From Tenacibaculum aiptasiae (lineage in GTDB: Bacteria; Bacteroidota; Bacteroidia; Flavobacteriales; Flavobacteriaceae): 64,000 nt of DNA. Made by a program: the position numbers and the translations under genes. Location of the stretch: the NCBI RefSeq assembly GCF_008806755.1, contig NZ_WAAU01000013.1, positions 18,876 through 82,875 of the forward strand, written 5' to 3'. Positions 16,236-25,325 of this stretch are shown here, in pieces. The stretch's first letter is position 1. Each line of letters opens with the position of its first letter. The notes under the pieces were generated by a model, which had not been told where the DNA came from, ran no database searches, and worked only from the letters and a program-made list of their open reading frames with translations.

Positions 16236-16760
16236 TTATTTTCTAATTAGAAAAACTTTATGAGTGTCAGCCAGTTTAGAGAAAGAGTTGATAGATTTAA
16301 AATACCCCAATCGATTATGTCCTTCAATTAAATGATGATTTTTTTTAGTTTTTATATTGGTGTTGTCTAATTCGGGGAAATCTATAGGTTTTATAATTAT
16401 TGGAGGTGTAGCCCAGGTTTTATTATTTTTCCAATGATTAAGATCTCTAGGGTTTAAATATGAAAAACTCTCAAAACTTTTGTGTTTTGATTTCATATCT
16501 ACGTAAGAACTGAATTTGTTAAGTATGGTAAGTTTGTTGATTTGGTTTGTTGTGAGTTCAACTAGACTAAACTTTACCTCATAAAAATTAATCGATGAAT
16601 AATTTTTAATAGTAAAAGATTGATTAAAATGAGGGTACATCCATTGTTCTAGTACTTCGTCAGGAATATGATTAAAAGCATTGTTTTTTCTAATTCTGAT
16701 AAGATAGTCTTGAAAAGACTCATTGGTTAAGCGTTTTAGTTCTAAAAAGGAATTTGACAT
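16236..16760 (-). CDS. ParB/sulfiredoxin-fold-like protein
   Basis: 174 residues, no signal peptide. The C-terminal part PPIIIKPIDFPEL...NHHLIEGHNRLGYFKSI resembles the ParB-N/Srx fold, in which a (D/E)GHxR loop binds nucleotide. The N-terminal 110 residues are unassigned. Stand-alone proteins of this kind occur in accessory regions; partitioning is not implied because no ParA is present. No clear operon partner; the gaps on each side are about 130 and 470 bp. Confidence 0.6.
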   Translation of the reverse strand: MSNSFLELKRLTNESFQDYLIRIRKNNAFNHIPDEVLEQWMYPHFNQSFTIKNYSSINFYEVKFSLVELTTNQINKLTILNKFSSYVDMKSKHKSFESFSYLNPRDLNHWKNNKTWATPPIIIKPIDFPELDNTNIKTKKNHHLIEGHNRLGYFKSINSFSKLADTHKVFLIRK

Positions 16761-16890
16761 CTCATTCTAATTTAAAAATTTGGGGTAAAATTAGTTTTAG
16801 GAATTGACCAAATTGAAAAAATTAGATAAGATGATTGAATCTATAGGTGAATAGAAGGTTTTGTTTATTTGAATAGATGTCAGATTAGGG

Positions 16891-17802
16891 TTAGAAAATT
16901 GATAATTCTGATTTTGTGGTGAATTCTTCAAGAAACTTCATTCCTTTGTAGGAGTTTCCTTTAGCGTTTAATTTAGGGCTCCAAACAGCAATACTGTATT
17001 TTCCTGGGTGGATTGCTAAAATTCCACCGCCAACACCACTTTTACCAGGTAATCCCACTTTAAAAGAAAACTCACCAGACTCATCATAAAATCCACAAGT
17101 TTGCATTAAAGCATTGATTCTTTTTGATTGACTCTTGGTTAAAACTTGAGAGTTCGTTGTTGTCTTTCCTTCGTTTGCTAAGAATAAAAATACTTCGGAA
17201 AGTTCTTTACAGTTCATTTCTAAAGAGCAAAGATCGAAATAGAAATCAAGAACATCATCAGGATTGTTTTTTATATTTCCAAAAGATTTAATAAAGTTGC
17301 ATAAGGCAATGTTTCTAAACCCAACTTCTTTCTCAGAAGTAGCAATTTTACTAGAATAGTTTAATTTGGGATTGTTGCTTATGTTTCTTACAAAATCTAA
17401 AAAGTCATTTTTAGGGTTGTCTAATATGCTTATAAGAATGTCTGAAATAACAATAGCACCAGCATTTATAAATGGATTTCGCGGAATTCCATTGTCAGTT
17501 TCAAGTTGAATTAAAGAATTAAAGGCGTTACCAGAGGGTTCAACGCCAAGTCGGTTCCAAATATCTTCTCCAAGAGTTCGGTAAGCTAAACTTAAAGATA
17601 AAACTTTGGAAATACTTTGAATAGAAAACTTTTCAGAGTAATCTCCAATACCGAAGCTCAAATTGTCCAATGTAGATATATGAATCCCAAACTTTTTTGA
17701 GTCTACTTTTGCTAATTGAGGTATGTAGGTGGCTAATTCACCTTTGTTCTCAATGTTACTAGTTTTTTTGAATACTTCTTTTATTACTTCTGTAAAATCC
17801 AT
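16891..17802 (-). CDS. glsA: Glutaminase A
   Basis: 303-residue serine-dependent beta-lactamase-like glutaminase that converts glutamine to glutamate and ammonia. The catalytic S-x-x-K motif is seen in FSIQSISKVLSL (near residue 80), followed by NPFINAGAI (near 130) and the C-terminal GLPGKSGVGGGILAIHPG, all typical. Length matches the family. Separate promoter likely; 75 bp separates it from hemJ upstream, and the pair could be co-transcribed. Confidence 0.95.
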   Translation of the reverse strand: MDFTEVIKEVFKKTSNIENKGELATYIPQLAKVDSKKFGIHISTLDNLSFGIGDYSEKFSIQSISKVLSLSLAYRTLGEDIWNRLGVEPSGNAFNSLIQLETDNGIPRNPFINAGAIVISDILISILDNPKNDFLDFVRNISNNPKLNYSSKIATSEKEVGFRNIALCNFIKSFGNIKNNPDDVLDFYFDLCSLEMNCKELSEVFLFLANEGKTTTNSQVLTKSQSKRINALMQTCGFYDESGEFSFKVGLPGKSGVGGGILAIHPGKYSIAVWSPKLNAKGNSYKGMKFLEEFTTKSELSIF

Positions 17803-17877
17803 TAATGAAGATAATTGAAAGGGTAGTTGAGTTTTAAGAGTTGGAGTTGAAACTTAACTCTTAGTTATTTTAACTGT

Positions 17878-18459
17878 TTAATTTTTGTCTTCGTCAATAA
17901 GTTCTTGTTCGTATTTGTCCCAAGATTTTTTAGCTCTAATTTTTTTGTATAAACGAATTCCCATCATTAGTAAAACGCCAAAAAGAATAATACCTACAAC
18001 TCCCCATATCCAATTAATAGTATCTTTTAAAACAACTAAAAAAACAACAGCAAATAAAATTATGGTTGGAGCTTCATTGAAAATACGAAGCTTGGTAGAA
18101 GTATAACGTATTTTATCATTTTGTAATTCACTATATATTTTATGACAAAAGCCATGGTAAAAATATAAGGCTAAAACAAAAGAAAGTTTAACGTGCATCC
18201 ATGGCATTTCTAAATAATAAGGATTTTTCCAAAGCATCCAAAAAGCAAAAAAACTAGCTAAAAATAAGGACGGCCAAGTAATTATATACCATAAGCGCTT
18301 AGACATTAATTTGTATTGAGTTTGTAAGATAGATTTGGCAGGTTCGTCTTTTTTTTCAGCTTCTACATGGTAAATAAATAAACGGCCAATATAGAATAAT
18401 CCTGCAAACCAAGTTACTACAAAAATAATGTGTAAAGCTTTTACATAAAAAAAATCCAT
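17878..18459 (-). CDS. hemJ: Protoporphyrinogen IX oxidase HemJ
   Basis: 193-residue membrane protein with four to five helices, the HemJ/UPF0093 type of protoporphyrinogen oxidase. The essential histidine is in KALHIIFVVTWFAGLFYIGRLFIYH, and the conserved Lys in MPWMHVKLSFVLALYFYHGF. It lies 2 bp after ferrochelatase (hemH), so the last two steps of haem synthesis are coupled. No HemG or HemY is present, in keeping with HemJ as the sole oxidase. Confidence 0.9.
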   Translation of the reverse strand: MDFFYVKALHIIFVVTWFAGLFYIGRLFIYHVEAEKKDEPAKSILQTQYKLMSKRLWYIITWPSLFLASFFAFWMLWKNPYYLEMPWMHVKLSFVLALYFYHGFCHKIYSELQNDKIRYTSTKLRIFNEAPTIILFAVVFLVVLKDTINWIWGVVGIILFGVLLMMGIRLYKKIRAKKSWDKYEQELIDEDKN

Positions 18460-18461
18460 AA

Positions 18462-19481
18462 TTAGTTTTTGTTAAAATCGTTAATCCATCCAGCTAAAAC
18501 ATTAACCCATTCGTCATTATCATTAATACAAGGAACAGTATAGAATTCTTCACCGCCAGCTTCTAAAAACTCTTCTTTACCTTCCATGGCAATTTCTTCT
18601 AGAGTTTCTAAACAATCAGAAACAAAGGCAGGAGTAACAATTGCAAGTTTTTTAATACCGTCTTTTTCGGCTTTATTCACAATAGTTCTATCAGTATATG
18701 GTTGTAGCCAAGGGTCTACTCCTAAACGTGATTGGAATGAGGTTGAAACTTTGTTTTCATCTAAATCTAATTCTGATATTACGTTCTTAGTAGTTTGTAA
18801 GCACTGATGGCGGTAACAGAATTTATGAGCTTTAGATGGAGTGTTGCAACAACTACCATCTATTTTACAATGACTTTTTGTGATGTCAGATTTGTATATA
18901 TGACGCTCTGGAACTCCATGGTAAGAGAATAATATATGATCGTAATCTTTGTCAGATAAGTAATCTTTAATACTGTTTGATAAAGCTTTGATATATTCTG
19001 GTTTGTTATAAAAAGCAGGCACATCAGTAATCTTCATTTGAGGGAAAAACTCTTTGCGTAATTCCTCAGCTAACACAACGATTGTTTCAGTAGTTGCCAT
19101 AGCAAATTGAGGGTAGAGTGGGACTAGCATAACTTCGGTAACACCTTTGTCGTGCAATTCTTGTAATCCAGTCTTTAAAGATGGGTTTCCATATCGCATA
19201 GCTAATGCTACAGGAAGTTCAGTTTTTGCTTGAACTTTGCTTTGTAGTCTTTCAGATAAAACAATTAGTGGTGAACCTTCTTTCCACCATATTTTTTTAT
19301 AAGCAGCTGCTGATTTTTTTGGACGAGTATTTAAAATAATACCTTTTACGATAAAAGTGCGTAGCCATAATGGAACATCAATAACGCGTTCATCCATTAA
19401 AAATTCACCTAAATATTCTTTTACGTCCTTAGGGTCAGTACTTTTTGGTGAGCCTAAGTTTACAAGTAAAACTCCTTTCAT
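18462..19481 (-). CDS. hemH: Ferrochelatase
   Basis: 339-residue ferrochelatase that inserts Fe(II) into protoporphyrin IX. Family marks: VLLVNLGSPKSTDP at the start, SYHGVPERHI (catalytic His near residue 188), and a C-terminal TPAFVSDCLETLEEI. A Cys-rich insert (HCKIDGSCCN...FCYRHQC, about 205-225) resembles those in Fe-S or metal-binding ferrochelatases, though ligands cannot be proven. Its ATG overlaps the stop of the preceding rRNA/tRNA methyltransferase-like gene (TAATG), so translation is coupled. Confidence 0.96.
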   Translation of the reverse strand: MKGVLLVNLGSPKSTDPKDVKEYLGEFLMDERVIDVPLWLRTFIVKGIILNTRPKKSAAAYKKIWWKEGSPLIVLSERLQSKVQAKTELPVALAMRYGNPSLKTGLQELHDKGVTEVMLVPLYPQFAMATTETIVVLAEELRKEFFPQMKITDVPAFYNKPEYIKALSNSIKDYLSDKDYDHILFSYHGVPERHIYKSDITKSHCKIDGSCCNTPSKAHKFCYRHQCLQTTKNVISELDLDENKVSTSFQSRLGVDPWLQPYTDRTIVNKAEKDGIKKLAIVTPAFVSDCLETLEEIAMEGKEEFLEAGGEEFYTVPCINDNDEWVNVLAGWINDFNKN

Positions 19482-19987
19482 TATATACTTTTCAGTTGGT
19501 TTGTGGTTTCATATAGAGCAATAGCTAAACTATGAATTACATTCATAGAAGAGTTGCGCCCAAACATTGGAATAGCAACAGTTGCATCTACTAAATTTAT
19601 ATTTTCAATTCCGTTTCTTTCGCTACCTAATAGCAATACTATTTTTTCTTTAGAAGAAAAATCAAAATCTTGAATGTTTACACTTTCGTCCGTGATTTCA
19701 ATACCTACAATGGTATTTCCTTCTTCTTTTAATTTATTAATAGTTTCTTCAAAGTTGGTATAGTATTCATAGTCAATTTGATTTAGTGTATTTCTAGCAG
19801 TTTTCTTAACAATTCTGTTTTCAACTGTTGGAGAATTTTCATGCAGAAATATTTTTTTGACACCAAAACTTTCAGAAATACGGAAACACATCCCAATATT
19901 TTCAGGTGTTCTTATAGCATCACAAACTATGGTGATGGGAAAACTTTTTTGAGTGTTTTGTATGTCGTAATGTGTTAGTTGTTTCAT
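19481..19987 (-). CDS. SpoU/TrmH family RNA 2'-O-methyltransferase
   Basis: 168-residue SPOUT methyltransferase using S-adenosylmethionine on tRNA or rRNA. Motif 1 is DAIRTPENIGMCFRISESFGV, motif 2 VLLLGSERNGI, motif 3 IPMFGRNSSMNVIHSLAIALYE, the knotted SAM site. Target nucleotide unknown. It sits between an AraC regulator and hemH with no gaps, so it travels with the haem operon although no functional link is obvious. Confidence 0.9.
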   Translation of the reverse strand: MKQLTHYDIQNTQKSFPITIVCDAIRTPENIGMCFRISESFGVKKIFLHENSPTVENRIVKKTARNTLNQIDYEYYTNFEETINKLKEEGNTIVGIEITDESVNIQDFDFSSKEKIVLLLGSERNGIENINLVDATVAIPMFGRNSSMNVIHSLAIALYETTNQLKSI

Positions 19988-20875
19988 TTATTCTTTTTGT
20001 AAGCTCATTACATATTGCTTTGGAGTAGTACCGAACTTCTTTTTAAAAGCAGCTATAAAATGGCTAGAAGTACTATATCCAACTTGAATACCAACTTCAT
20101 TTACATTAAATTGATTACTTTCTAAAAGTTTACGAGCATGTTCCATTTTATAATCAAATAAAAAACTGTAAACAGTATCTCCATAAATTTGTTTAAAGCC
20201 TTCTTTTAACTTCTTTAAGTTTAAACCTACTTCATTAGCTAGTTCTTGTAGGCTAGGAGGTTCACTCATTTTTGAAATAATAATATCCTTTGCTTTTCTA
20301 ATCTTTAAAACATCTCTATCATCAACTAAAAAAGGGCAGTATTCATCATTGGTGTTTTCACCATTATCAAAATGAAGACTTAAAAGTTCGTATGTTTTAC
20401 CTTTTATATAGAGGTTACGCATAGAGCTTTGGTTTTTTGCCGTTAGAATTTGTTGAAGCACTATTAAAGCATTTGCTTTTATCTCGGTATTATCGTAATA
20501 TTTTTTGTTTTTGTTGTCATCACTTAAAAAAGGAATATAACTAGCCTCGTTAGAAAACAACGCGTGAAATTTTTCAATAGATATAATTATTGAAACCAAA
20601 GATGTTTTTGGTAGAATTTCTAAATTGATAGGTAAGTTCTGTTGAGGGTTGTATAAGAAAATTGAATGCTTGTCAAGTACATTAAAAGTGTAACTATTGT
20701 TGTTAAAATGAAATTTGCAATTTCCTTTAACACAGTAATGTAGTTGAATATAAGAGCTGTCAATATCTCTTTTATATACTTCTGTTTTGTTAGAATTGTT
20801 TTGGAATTTTAATACAAAAAAACCTTTTTCTAAAGAAACTTCTCTAAATGTACTTTCTGCGATGTTTTTTGACAT
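19988..20875 (-). CDS. AraC family regulator, PchR-like, divergent from hemA
   Basis: 295 residues with an N-terminal sensor domain (about 1-185) and a C-terminal AraC double helix-turn-helix (about 195-290: PPSLQELANEVGLNLKKLKEGFKQIYGDTVYSFL... then VGIQVGYSTSSHFIAAFKKKFGTTPKQY). The NLKKLKEGFKQIYG recognition helix is that of the PchR subfamily, whose members respond to ferric siderophores or haem status. It is divergent from hemA, and a Fur-like palindrome lies 30 bp upstream of its start. I infer a role in tuning haem synthesis to iron or haem. Confidence 0.85.
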   Translation of the reverse strand: MSKNIAESTFREVSLEKGFFVLKFQNNSNKTEVYKRDIDSSYIQLHYCVKGNCKFHFNNNSYTFNVLDKHSIFLYNPQQNLPINLEILPKTSLVSIIISIEKFHALFSNEASYIPFLSDDNKNKKYYDNTEIKANALIVLQQILTAKNQSSMRNLYIKGKTYELLSLHFDNGENTNDEYCPFLVDDRDVLKIRKAKDIIISKMSEPPSLQELANEVGLNLKKLKEGFKQIYGDTVYSFLFDYKMEHARKLLESNQFNVNEVGIQVGYSTSSHFIAAFKKKFGTTPKQYVMSLQKE

Positions 20876-20904
20876 AGATCAAAAGATAAATTAAAAATTT
20901 TTAT

Positions 20905-20919
20905 TTAGAATGATTCTAA
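20905..20919. promoter_or_regulatory. Fur-like 7-1-7 palindrome upstream of the AraC/hemA pair
   Basis: TTAGAATGATTCTAA is a perfect 7-1-7 inverted repeat, the architecture of Fur operators (tGAtAATnATTaTCa). It lies 30 bp upstream of the AraC-type gene, so it would most directly control that gene. Assignment to Fur rests on symmetry and context only. Confidence 0.55.
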
Positions 20920-21052
20920 TGTAATCCATCCTTAATAGTTGATTTTATTGCAAAAATACACTTTATCTGTGTTTTAGCATTAATTTTACGATAAAAAACA
21001 AATAACGACATTAAAAGTTCTTTTAGCGATACTTTTTTATGAGGAAACTTTA

Positions 21053-21060
21053 TATTTTTG
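21053..21060 (+). promoter_or_regulatory. Promoter -7 element of hemA
   Basis: TATTTTTG matches TAnnTTTG and lies 27 bp before the ATG at 21087. It falls inside the longer possible reading frame that begins at 21039, which argues that translation starts at 21087. Confidence 0.5.
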
Positions 21061-21086
21061 ACCCACTTTTTATTGACGAAGACTTA

Positions 21087-22355
21087 ATGGTAGAAGAAAA
21101 ACATAACAAGAATTTATATAACATAGGAGTTAGCTATAAAAAAGCTGACGCAACTATTAGGGGGAAGTTTAGTGTTTCTAAAGAAAACCAAGTAGCACTT
21201 TTAGAGGAAGCTAAGAGTAAAGGTATGAAAGGTATTTTTGTACTGTCAACTTGTAATAGAACAGAAATAACTGGTTTTGCAGATCATCCATTTCAATTAA
21301 TAGGAATGCTTTGTAAGTATTCAAATGGATCTGTAGAAGAATTTGCTCAAGTATCAAATGTATATAAAAACAAAGAGGCGATTAACCACTTGTTTCGAAT
21401 GGGAACAGGATTGGATAGTCAAATTTTAGGAGATTATGAAATTGTAGGTCAGTTAAGACAAGCTTTTAAATTAGCTAAAGAAGCTGGGACTACCAATGCA
21501 TATTTTGAGCGATTGCTAAATCATGTAATGCAAGCAAGTAAGCGTGTTAAAAATGAAACTAGGTTAAGTTCAGGAACAACATCCGTTTCTTACGCAGCTG
21601 TTCAATACATGATTAAAAACCTAGAAGACTATAATTCAAAAAATGTTTTAGTTTTTGGATTAGGTAAAATGGGAAAACATACTTGTAAAAACTTAGCGGA
21701 ATACACGCAAAATAAAACAGTAAGTTTAATTAATAGAACAGAAGAAAAAACAATAGCCTTTGTAAAAGAAAATACTTCGATTAGAAATGCGAAGTATGAA
21801 AACTTAAATAAGGAGATTGCAAATACAGATGTTTTAATAGTTTCTACTGGAGCTTCAGAAGCAACCATTAAGAAAGAACATATTTTAACAAACAAAGAAT
21901 TGTTAATTTTAGATTTGTCTATGCCAGCAAACGTTTCTAAAGAAGTAGCTGAATTAGATAATGTAACATTGGTAAATGTAGATGAATTATCTAAAATAAC
22001 TGATGAAACTCTAGCAATTCGTCAACAAGAAATTCCTGTTGCAGAAGCAATTATTGAAACACATAATGAAGAGTTTCAAGAGTGGTTAAATCATAGAAGG
22101 TTTACACCAGCAATTAACGCATTAAAACAATCGTTAAAAACAATTCAACAAGGAGAAATAGCTTTCCACAAGAAAAAAATAAAAGATTTTGATGAAACTC
22201 AAGCAGAAGTTATAACATCAAGATTTATCCAAAAAATAACTACACAGTTTGTAAAACACTTAAAAGATGAAGAAACTTCTGTAAACAAAAGTATAGAAGT
22301 GATGGCTAAAGTGTTTGGAGCAAATTTAGAAACTATCCATGCAGAAGATAATTAG
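21087..22355 (+). CDS. hemA: Glutamyl-tRNA reductase
   Basis: Converts glutamyl-tRNA to glutamate-1-semialdehyde with NADPH, the first committed step of C5-type haem synthesis. 422 residues from the ATG at 21087 (an in-frame ATG at 21039 is unlikely since a promoter element overlaps it). Catalytic Cys56 is in FVLSTCNRTE; GDYEIVGQLRQAF near 130 and the Rossmann GLGKMG near 190 follow; the C-terminal dimerisation helices begin near 310. The stop overlaps the hemC-hemD start by 17 bp, so the two are translationally coupled. Confidence 0.96.
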   Translation: MVEEKHNKNLYNIGVSYKKADATIRGKFSVSKENQVALLEEAKSKGMKGIFVLSTCNRTEITGFADHPFQLIGMLCKYSNGSVEEFAQVSNVYKNKEAINHLFRMGTGLDSQILGDYEIVGQLRQAFKLAKEAGTTNAYFERLLNHVMQASKRVKNETRLSSGTTSVSYAAVQYMIKNLEDYNSKNVLVFGLGKMGKHTCKNLAEYTQNKTVSLINRTEEKTIAFVKENTSIRNAKYENLNKEIANTDVLIVSTGASEATIKKEHILTNKELLILDLSMPANVSKEVAELDNVTLVNVDELSKITDETLAIRQQEIPVAEAIIETHNEEFQEWLNHRRFTPAINALKQSLKTIQQGEIAFHKKKIKDFDETQAEVITSRFIQKITTQFVKHLKDEETSVNKSIEVMAKVFGANLETIHAEDN

Positions 22356-23925
22356 AATAGGTACACGAGATAGCCAATTGGCTATGTGGCAAGCAAACAA
22401 AGTTCGCAAGCAATTAGAAGAGTTAGAGTATAAATGTGAAATAGTTCCAATTAAATCTACTGGAGATTTAGTTTTAGACAAACCTTTATACGAACTAGGA
22501 ATTACAGGAATATTTACTAAAAATTTAGATATCGCTATGTTAAATGGCGATATTGATATAGCAGTACATTCATTAAAAGATGTTCCAACAGTATTACCAC
22601 AAGGAATTGTGCAAGCAGCTGTATTGAAAAGAGCAAACTATGCTGATATTTTGGTGTTAAAAGACAATGAAGAATTTTTTGGACAGCCAAAAGGAATTAT
22701 AGCAACAGGTAGTTTACGTAGAAAAGCACAATGGTTAAATCGTTACCCAACACATGAGGTCGTTGATTTAAGAGGAAACGTAAATACGCGTTTAGAGAAG
22801 TTAGCAAGCAACGATTGGAATGGAGCTGTTTTTGCAGCGGCAGGATTAGAAAGAATAGGTATAAGACCAAAGGGAGCAATTAGTCTTTCATGGATGATAC
22901 CAGCACCAGCACAAGGAGCAATTATGATTACAGCTTTAGAAAATGATGATTTCTCTAAAGATGCATGTGAGCAATTGAATCACTATGAAACGCAAGTTTG
23001 TGTTGGGATAGAAAGAGAGTTTCTAAATAGACTTGAAGGAGGATGTACAGCACCAATTGGAGCATTAGCTTATATTGACGACAAGACTGAAGAGATTAAT
23101 TTTAAAGGTATTTTGTTAAGTAGAGACGGAAAGAAAAAGATTTCTGTAAATAAGAAAGGAAAGCTTGGACGTCATAAATTCTTAGCAAAAGATTGTGCAG
23201 ACTATGTAATTAATAAAGGAGGAAAAGAATTAATGATGGAAGATATGGGACTTGAAAAAGAGTTTGCCATATTTTCAACAAAGAAATTATCAGAAATTCA
23301 AAAGAAGTTATTGCCAACCTCTATAGCAGTTGAGGATAGTGATTTTATTAAAATTCGTTTTAATAGAATAGCACCTAAAGTTGTTAAAAATGAAATTGAA
23401 AACGTAATCATTACAAGTAAAAATGGAGTAGAAGCAATAGCGAATTCATTTACTTCTGATGAATTGAAGTTTAAAAATATTTATTGTGTTGGTAGAAGAA
23501 CAAAAAAGTTAATCGAGCAAAAAATAGGTAAGGTTACACATTCAGAAAGAAATGCTGAGAAGTTAGCAGCGTATCTTGTAAAAGAAATAAAAGGTCAGGA
23601 AGTAACATATTTTTGTAGCGACTTAAGATTAGATACATTACCAAGTGTTTTAGCAGAAAACGGAATTAGAGTAAATGAAGTAGAAGCTTATAAAACGATG
23701 TATAGCCCAGCTAAAGTAGGTGAGAAAGTAAACGGAGTTTTATTTTATAGTCCATCTACAGTAGAAAGCTACATGAAAGAAAATGCAGCAGATAAAGTGG
23801 CTTTTTGTATAGGAGAAAGCACAGCTAAAGAGGCAAGAAAACATTTTGAAAAGGTAGAAGTTGCAAAATTACCTACAGTAGAAAGTGTAATAGAATTGGT
23901 GAATTTACACTTTGTAAAAAAATAG
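22339..23925 (+). CDS. hemC: Fused porphobilinogen deaminase and uroporphyrinogen-III synthase
   Basis: 528 residues with two domains. HemC (1-about 305) polymerises four porphobilinogens: IRIGTRDSQLAMWQAN at the start, HSLKDVPT near 78, GNVNTRLEKL near 146, and dipyrromethane-cofactor Cys236 in LEGGCTAPIGA. HemD-like domain (about 330-528) cyclises the product: ENVIITSKNGVEAI, YFCSDLRLDTLP, EAYKTMYSP and VLFYSPSTVESYM. Single HemC proteins have about 310 residues, so the fusion is plain and there is no separate hemD in the window. The fusion would pass unstable hydroxymethylbilane directly. The HemD half is more divergent than the HemC half, as usual. Confidence 0.93.
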   Translation: MQKIIRIGTRDSQLAMWQANKVRKQLEELEYKCEIVPIKSTGDLVLDKPLYELGITGIFTKNLDIAMLNGDIDIAVHSLKDVPTVLPQGIVQAAVLKRANYADILVLKDNEEFFGQPKGIIATGSLRRKAQWLNRYPTHEVVDLRGNVNTRLEKLASNDWNGAVFAAAGLERIGIRPKGAISLSWMIPAPAQGAIMITALENDDFSKDACEQLNHYETQVCVGIEREFLNRLEGGCTAPIGALAYIDDKTEEINFKGILLSRDGKKKISVNKKGKLGRHKFLAKDCADYVINKGGKELMMEDMGLEKEFAIFSTKKLSEIQKKLLPTSIAVEDSDFIKIRFNRIAPKVVKNEIENVIITSKNGVEAIANSFTSDELKFKNIYCVGRRTKKLIEQKIGKVTHSERNAEKLAAYLVKEIKGQEVTYFCSDLRLDTLPSVLAENGIRVNEVEAYKTMYSPAKVGEKVNGVLFYSPSTVESYMKENAADKVAFCIGESTAKEARKHFEKVEVAKLPTVESVIELVNLHFVKK

Positions 23926-23933
23926 ATTAAAAT

Positions 23934-23990
23934 GTCATACGAGCGCAGTATAGAGATATTTGTAAAAAAAAATCTCAACTGCGCTCTGTT
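23934..23990. repeat. REP-like hairpin between hemCD and hemB
   Basis: GAGCGCAGT (23941-23949) and ACTGCGCTC (23978-23986) pair perfectly, with an inner AGAGAT / ATCTC stem. GC content far above the surroundings and the GTCATAC lead-in resemble the GAGCGNAGT repeats scattered in many Flavobacteriaceae genomes. It may stabilise the upstream mRNA or act as a partial terminator. Confidence 0.6.
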
Positions 23991-24007
23991 TGAAAATATG
24001 ATAAACT

Positions 24008-24973
24008 ATGTTTAGAACACGCAGACTAAGAAAAACAGATGGAATCAGAAGGTTAGTAAGAGAAAATCAATTATCGGTAAACGATTTTATTTATCCTTTA
24101 TTTATTGAAGAAGGAGAAGGAATAGAAAAAGAGATTGTTTCTATGCCAGGAATAAAACGTTGGTCTTTAGATACTGTTTCAAAAGAATTAGATGAAGTAG
24201 TTGCTTTAAACATACCAGCGGTTATTTTATTTGGCATTCCAACTGAAAAAGATGAGGTAGGAACAGAAACATGGAATGATAACGGAATTATGCAACAAGC
24301 TGTTCGTTATATTAAAAAGAATTATCCAAGTTTATACGTAATCACAGATGTGTGTTTTTGTGAATATACTTCTCATGGACATTGCGGTGTTTTGTGCGAC
24401 AATGATGTTGATAATGACGCTACTTTAGTAAACTTAGCAAAGCAAGTAATATCACATGCAAAAGCTGGAGTAGACATGGTAGCGCCTTCAGGAATGATGG
24501 ACGGAACAATAGCTATGATTAGAGAGAGCTTAGATCAGGCAGGGTATCCGAATTTACCAATTATGGGATATTCAGTAAAATATGCATCAGCATTTTATGG
24601 ACCATTTAGAGACGCGGCAGATTCTGCACCAAGCTTTGGAGATAGAAGAACTTACCAAATGGATCCAGCAAATAGAGATGAAGGATTACGTGAAGCTACG
24701 TTTGATGACGAAGAAGGAGCAGATATTTTAATGGTAAAACCAGCATTATCGTATTTAGATATTATTAGAGACTTAAAAGAAAATTTTGATCGTCCAATAG
24801 CTTGTTATAATGTAAGTGGGGAATATGCAATGGTAAAAGCAGCTGCAGAAAAAGGATGGATAGATGGAGAAAGAGTAATGATGGAGAGCTTATTATCTAT
24901 GAAAAGGGCAGGAGCTGATATTATCATTACCTATTTTGCTAAAGAAGCAGCAAGAGCTTTGTTAAATAAATAG
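24008..24973 (+). CDS. hemB: Delta-aminolevulinate dehydratase (porphobilinogen synthase)
   Basis: 321-residue enzyme that joins two aminolevulinate molecules into porphobilinogen. The two Schiff-base lysines are in [17 protein letters not shown] (near residue 196) and [13 protein letters not shown] (near 248). The active-site zinc ligands are present in [17 protein letters not shown] (near 120), so this is the zinc type. Follows hemCD by 82 bp, same strand. Confidence 0.97.
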   Translation: MFRTRRLRKTDGIRRLVRENQLSVNDFIYPLFIEEGEGIEKEIVSMPGIKRWSLDTVSKELDEVVALNIPAVILFGIPTEKDEVGTETWNDNGIMQQAVRYIKKNYPSLYVITDVCFCEYTSHGHCGVLCDNDVDNDATLVNLAKQVISHAKAGVDMVAPSGMMDGTIAMIRESLDQAGYPNLPIMGYSVKYASAFYGPFRDAADSAPSFGDRRTYQMDPANRDEGLREATFDDEEGADILMVKPALSYLDIIRDLKENFDRPIACYNVSGEYAMVKAAAEKGWIDGERVMMESLLSMKRAGADIIITYFAKEAARALLNK

Positions 24974-24995
24974 GTAATATAATTTTATTAATAAA

Positions 24996-25301
24996 ATGAA
25001 TTTTGAAAAAATAAAGACTAAGCTTGAAAGTAAATTTCCAGAATATAAATATAGTATAGGGAATAGAAAATTAGCTGGAGATTGTATAATTGTGAAAAAT
25101 ACAAAATATAGTGGAGTTGATATTTTTATTAAAAAAGATAAAATATTAATAGAGGCTGCTATTCCAGAAATGAAAACAAGGCTTATGATTGGCACTGGAG
25201 TTTTATTCTTGAAGCTTTTTAGTAAAAAATTTAAAGAACCTTCAAATAGAATTCATAGCTATTTAAAAGAAGAGGGGATGAATGTAGGTTATAGAATTTA
25301 A
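24996..25301 (+). CDS. Small conserved protein of unknown function in the haem cluster
   Basis: 101 residues, no signal peptide. Basic N-terminal half (MNFEKIKTKLESKFPEYKYSIGNRKLAGDCIIVKN) and one hydrophobic stretch (TRLMIGTGVLFLKLF, about 64-78) that may be a membrane-dipping helix. I do not recognise the family. It sits 22 bp after hemB and 24 bp before hemL and must be in their transcript, but nothing in it points to a haem function. Confidence 0.65.
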   Translation: MNFEKIKTKLESKFPEYKYSIGNRKLAGDCIIVKNTKYSGVDIFIKKDKILIEAAIPEMKTRLMIGTGVLFLKLFSKKFKEPSNRIHSYLKEEGMNVGYRI

Positions 25302-25325
25302 AACAAAACAAATAATAATAGAGTT

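Noticed and set aside
12000..16800. Prophage
   Set aside because: One phage-associated-type protein and a ParB-like protein are present, but no capsid, terminase, portal, lysis or integrase gene.
21039..21086. N-terminal extension of hemA (MRKLYIFDP...)
   Set aside because: A TAnnTTTG promoter element lies within it and glutamyl-tRNA reductases begin close to the GVSYKKADA segment.
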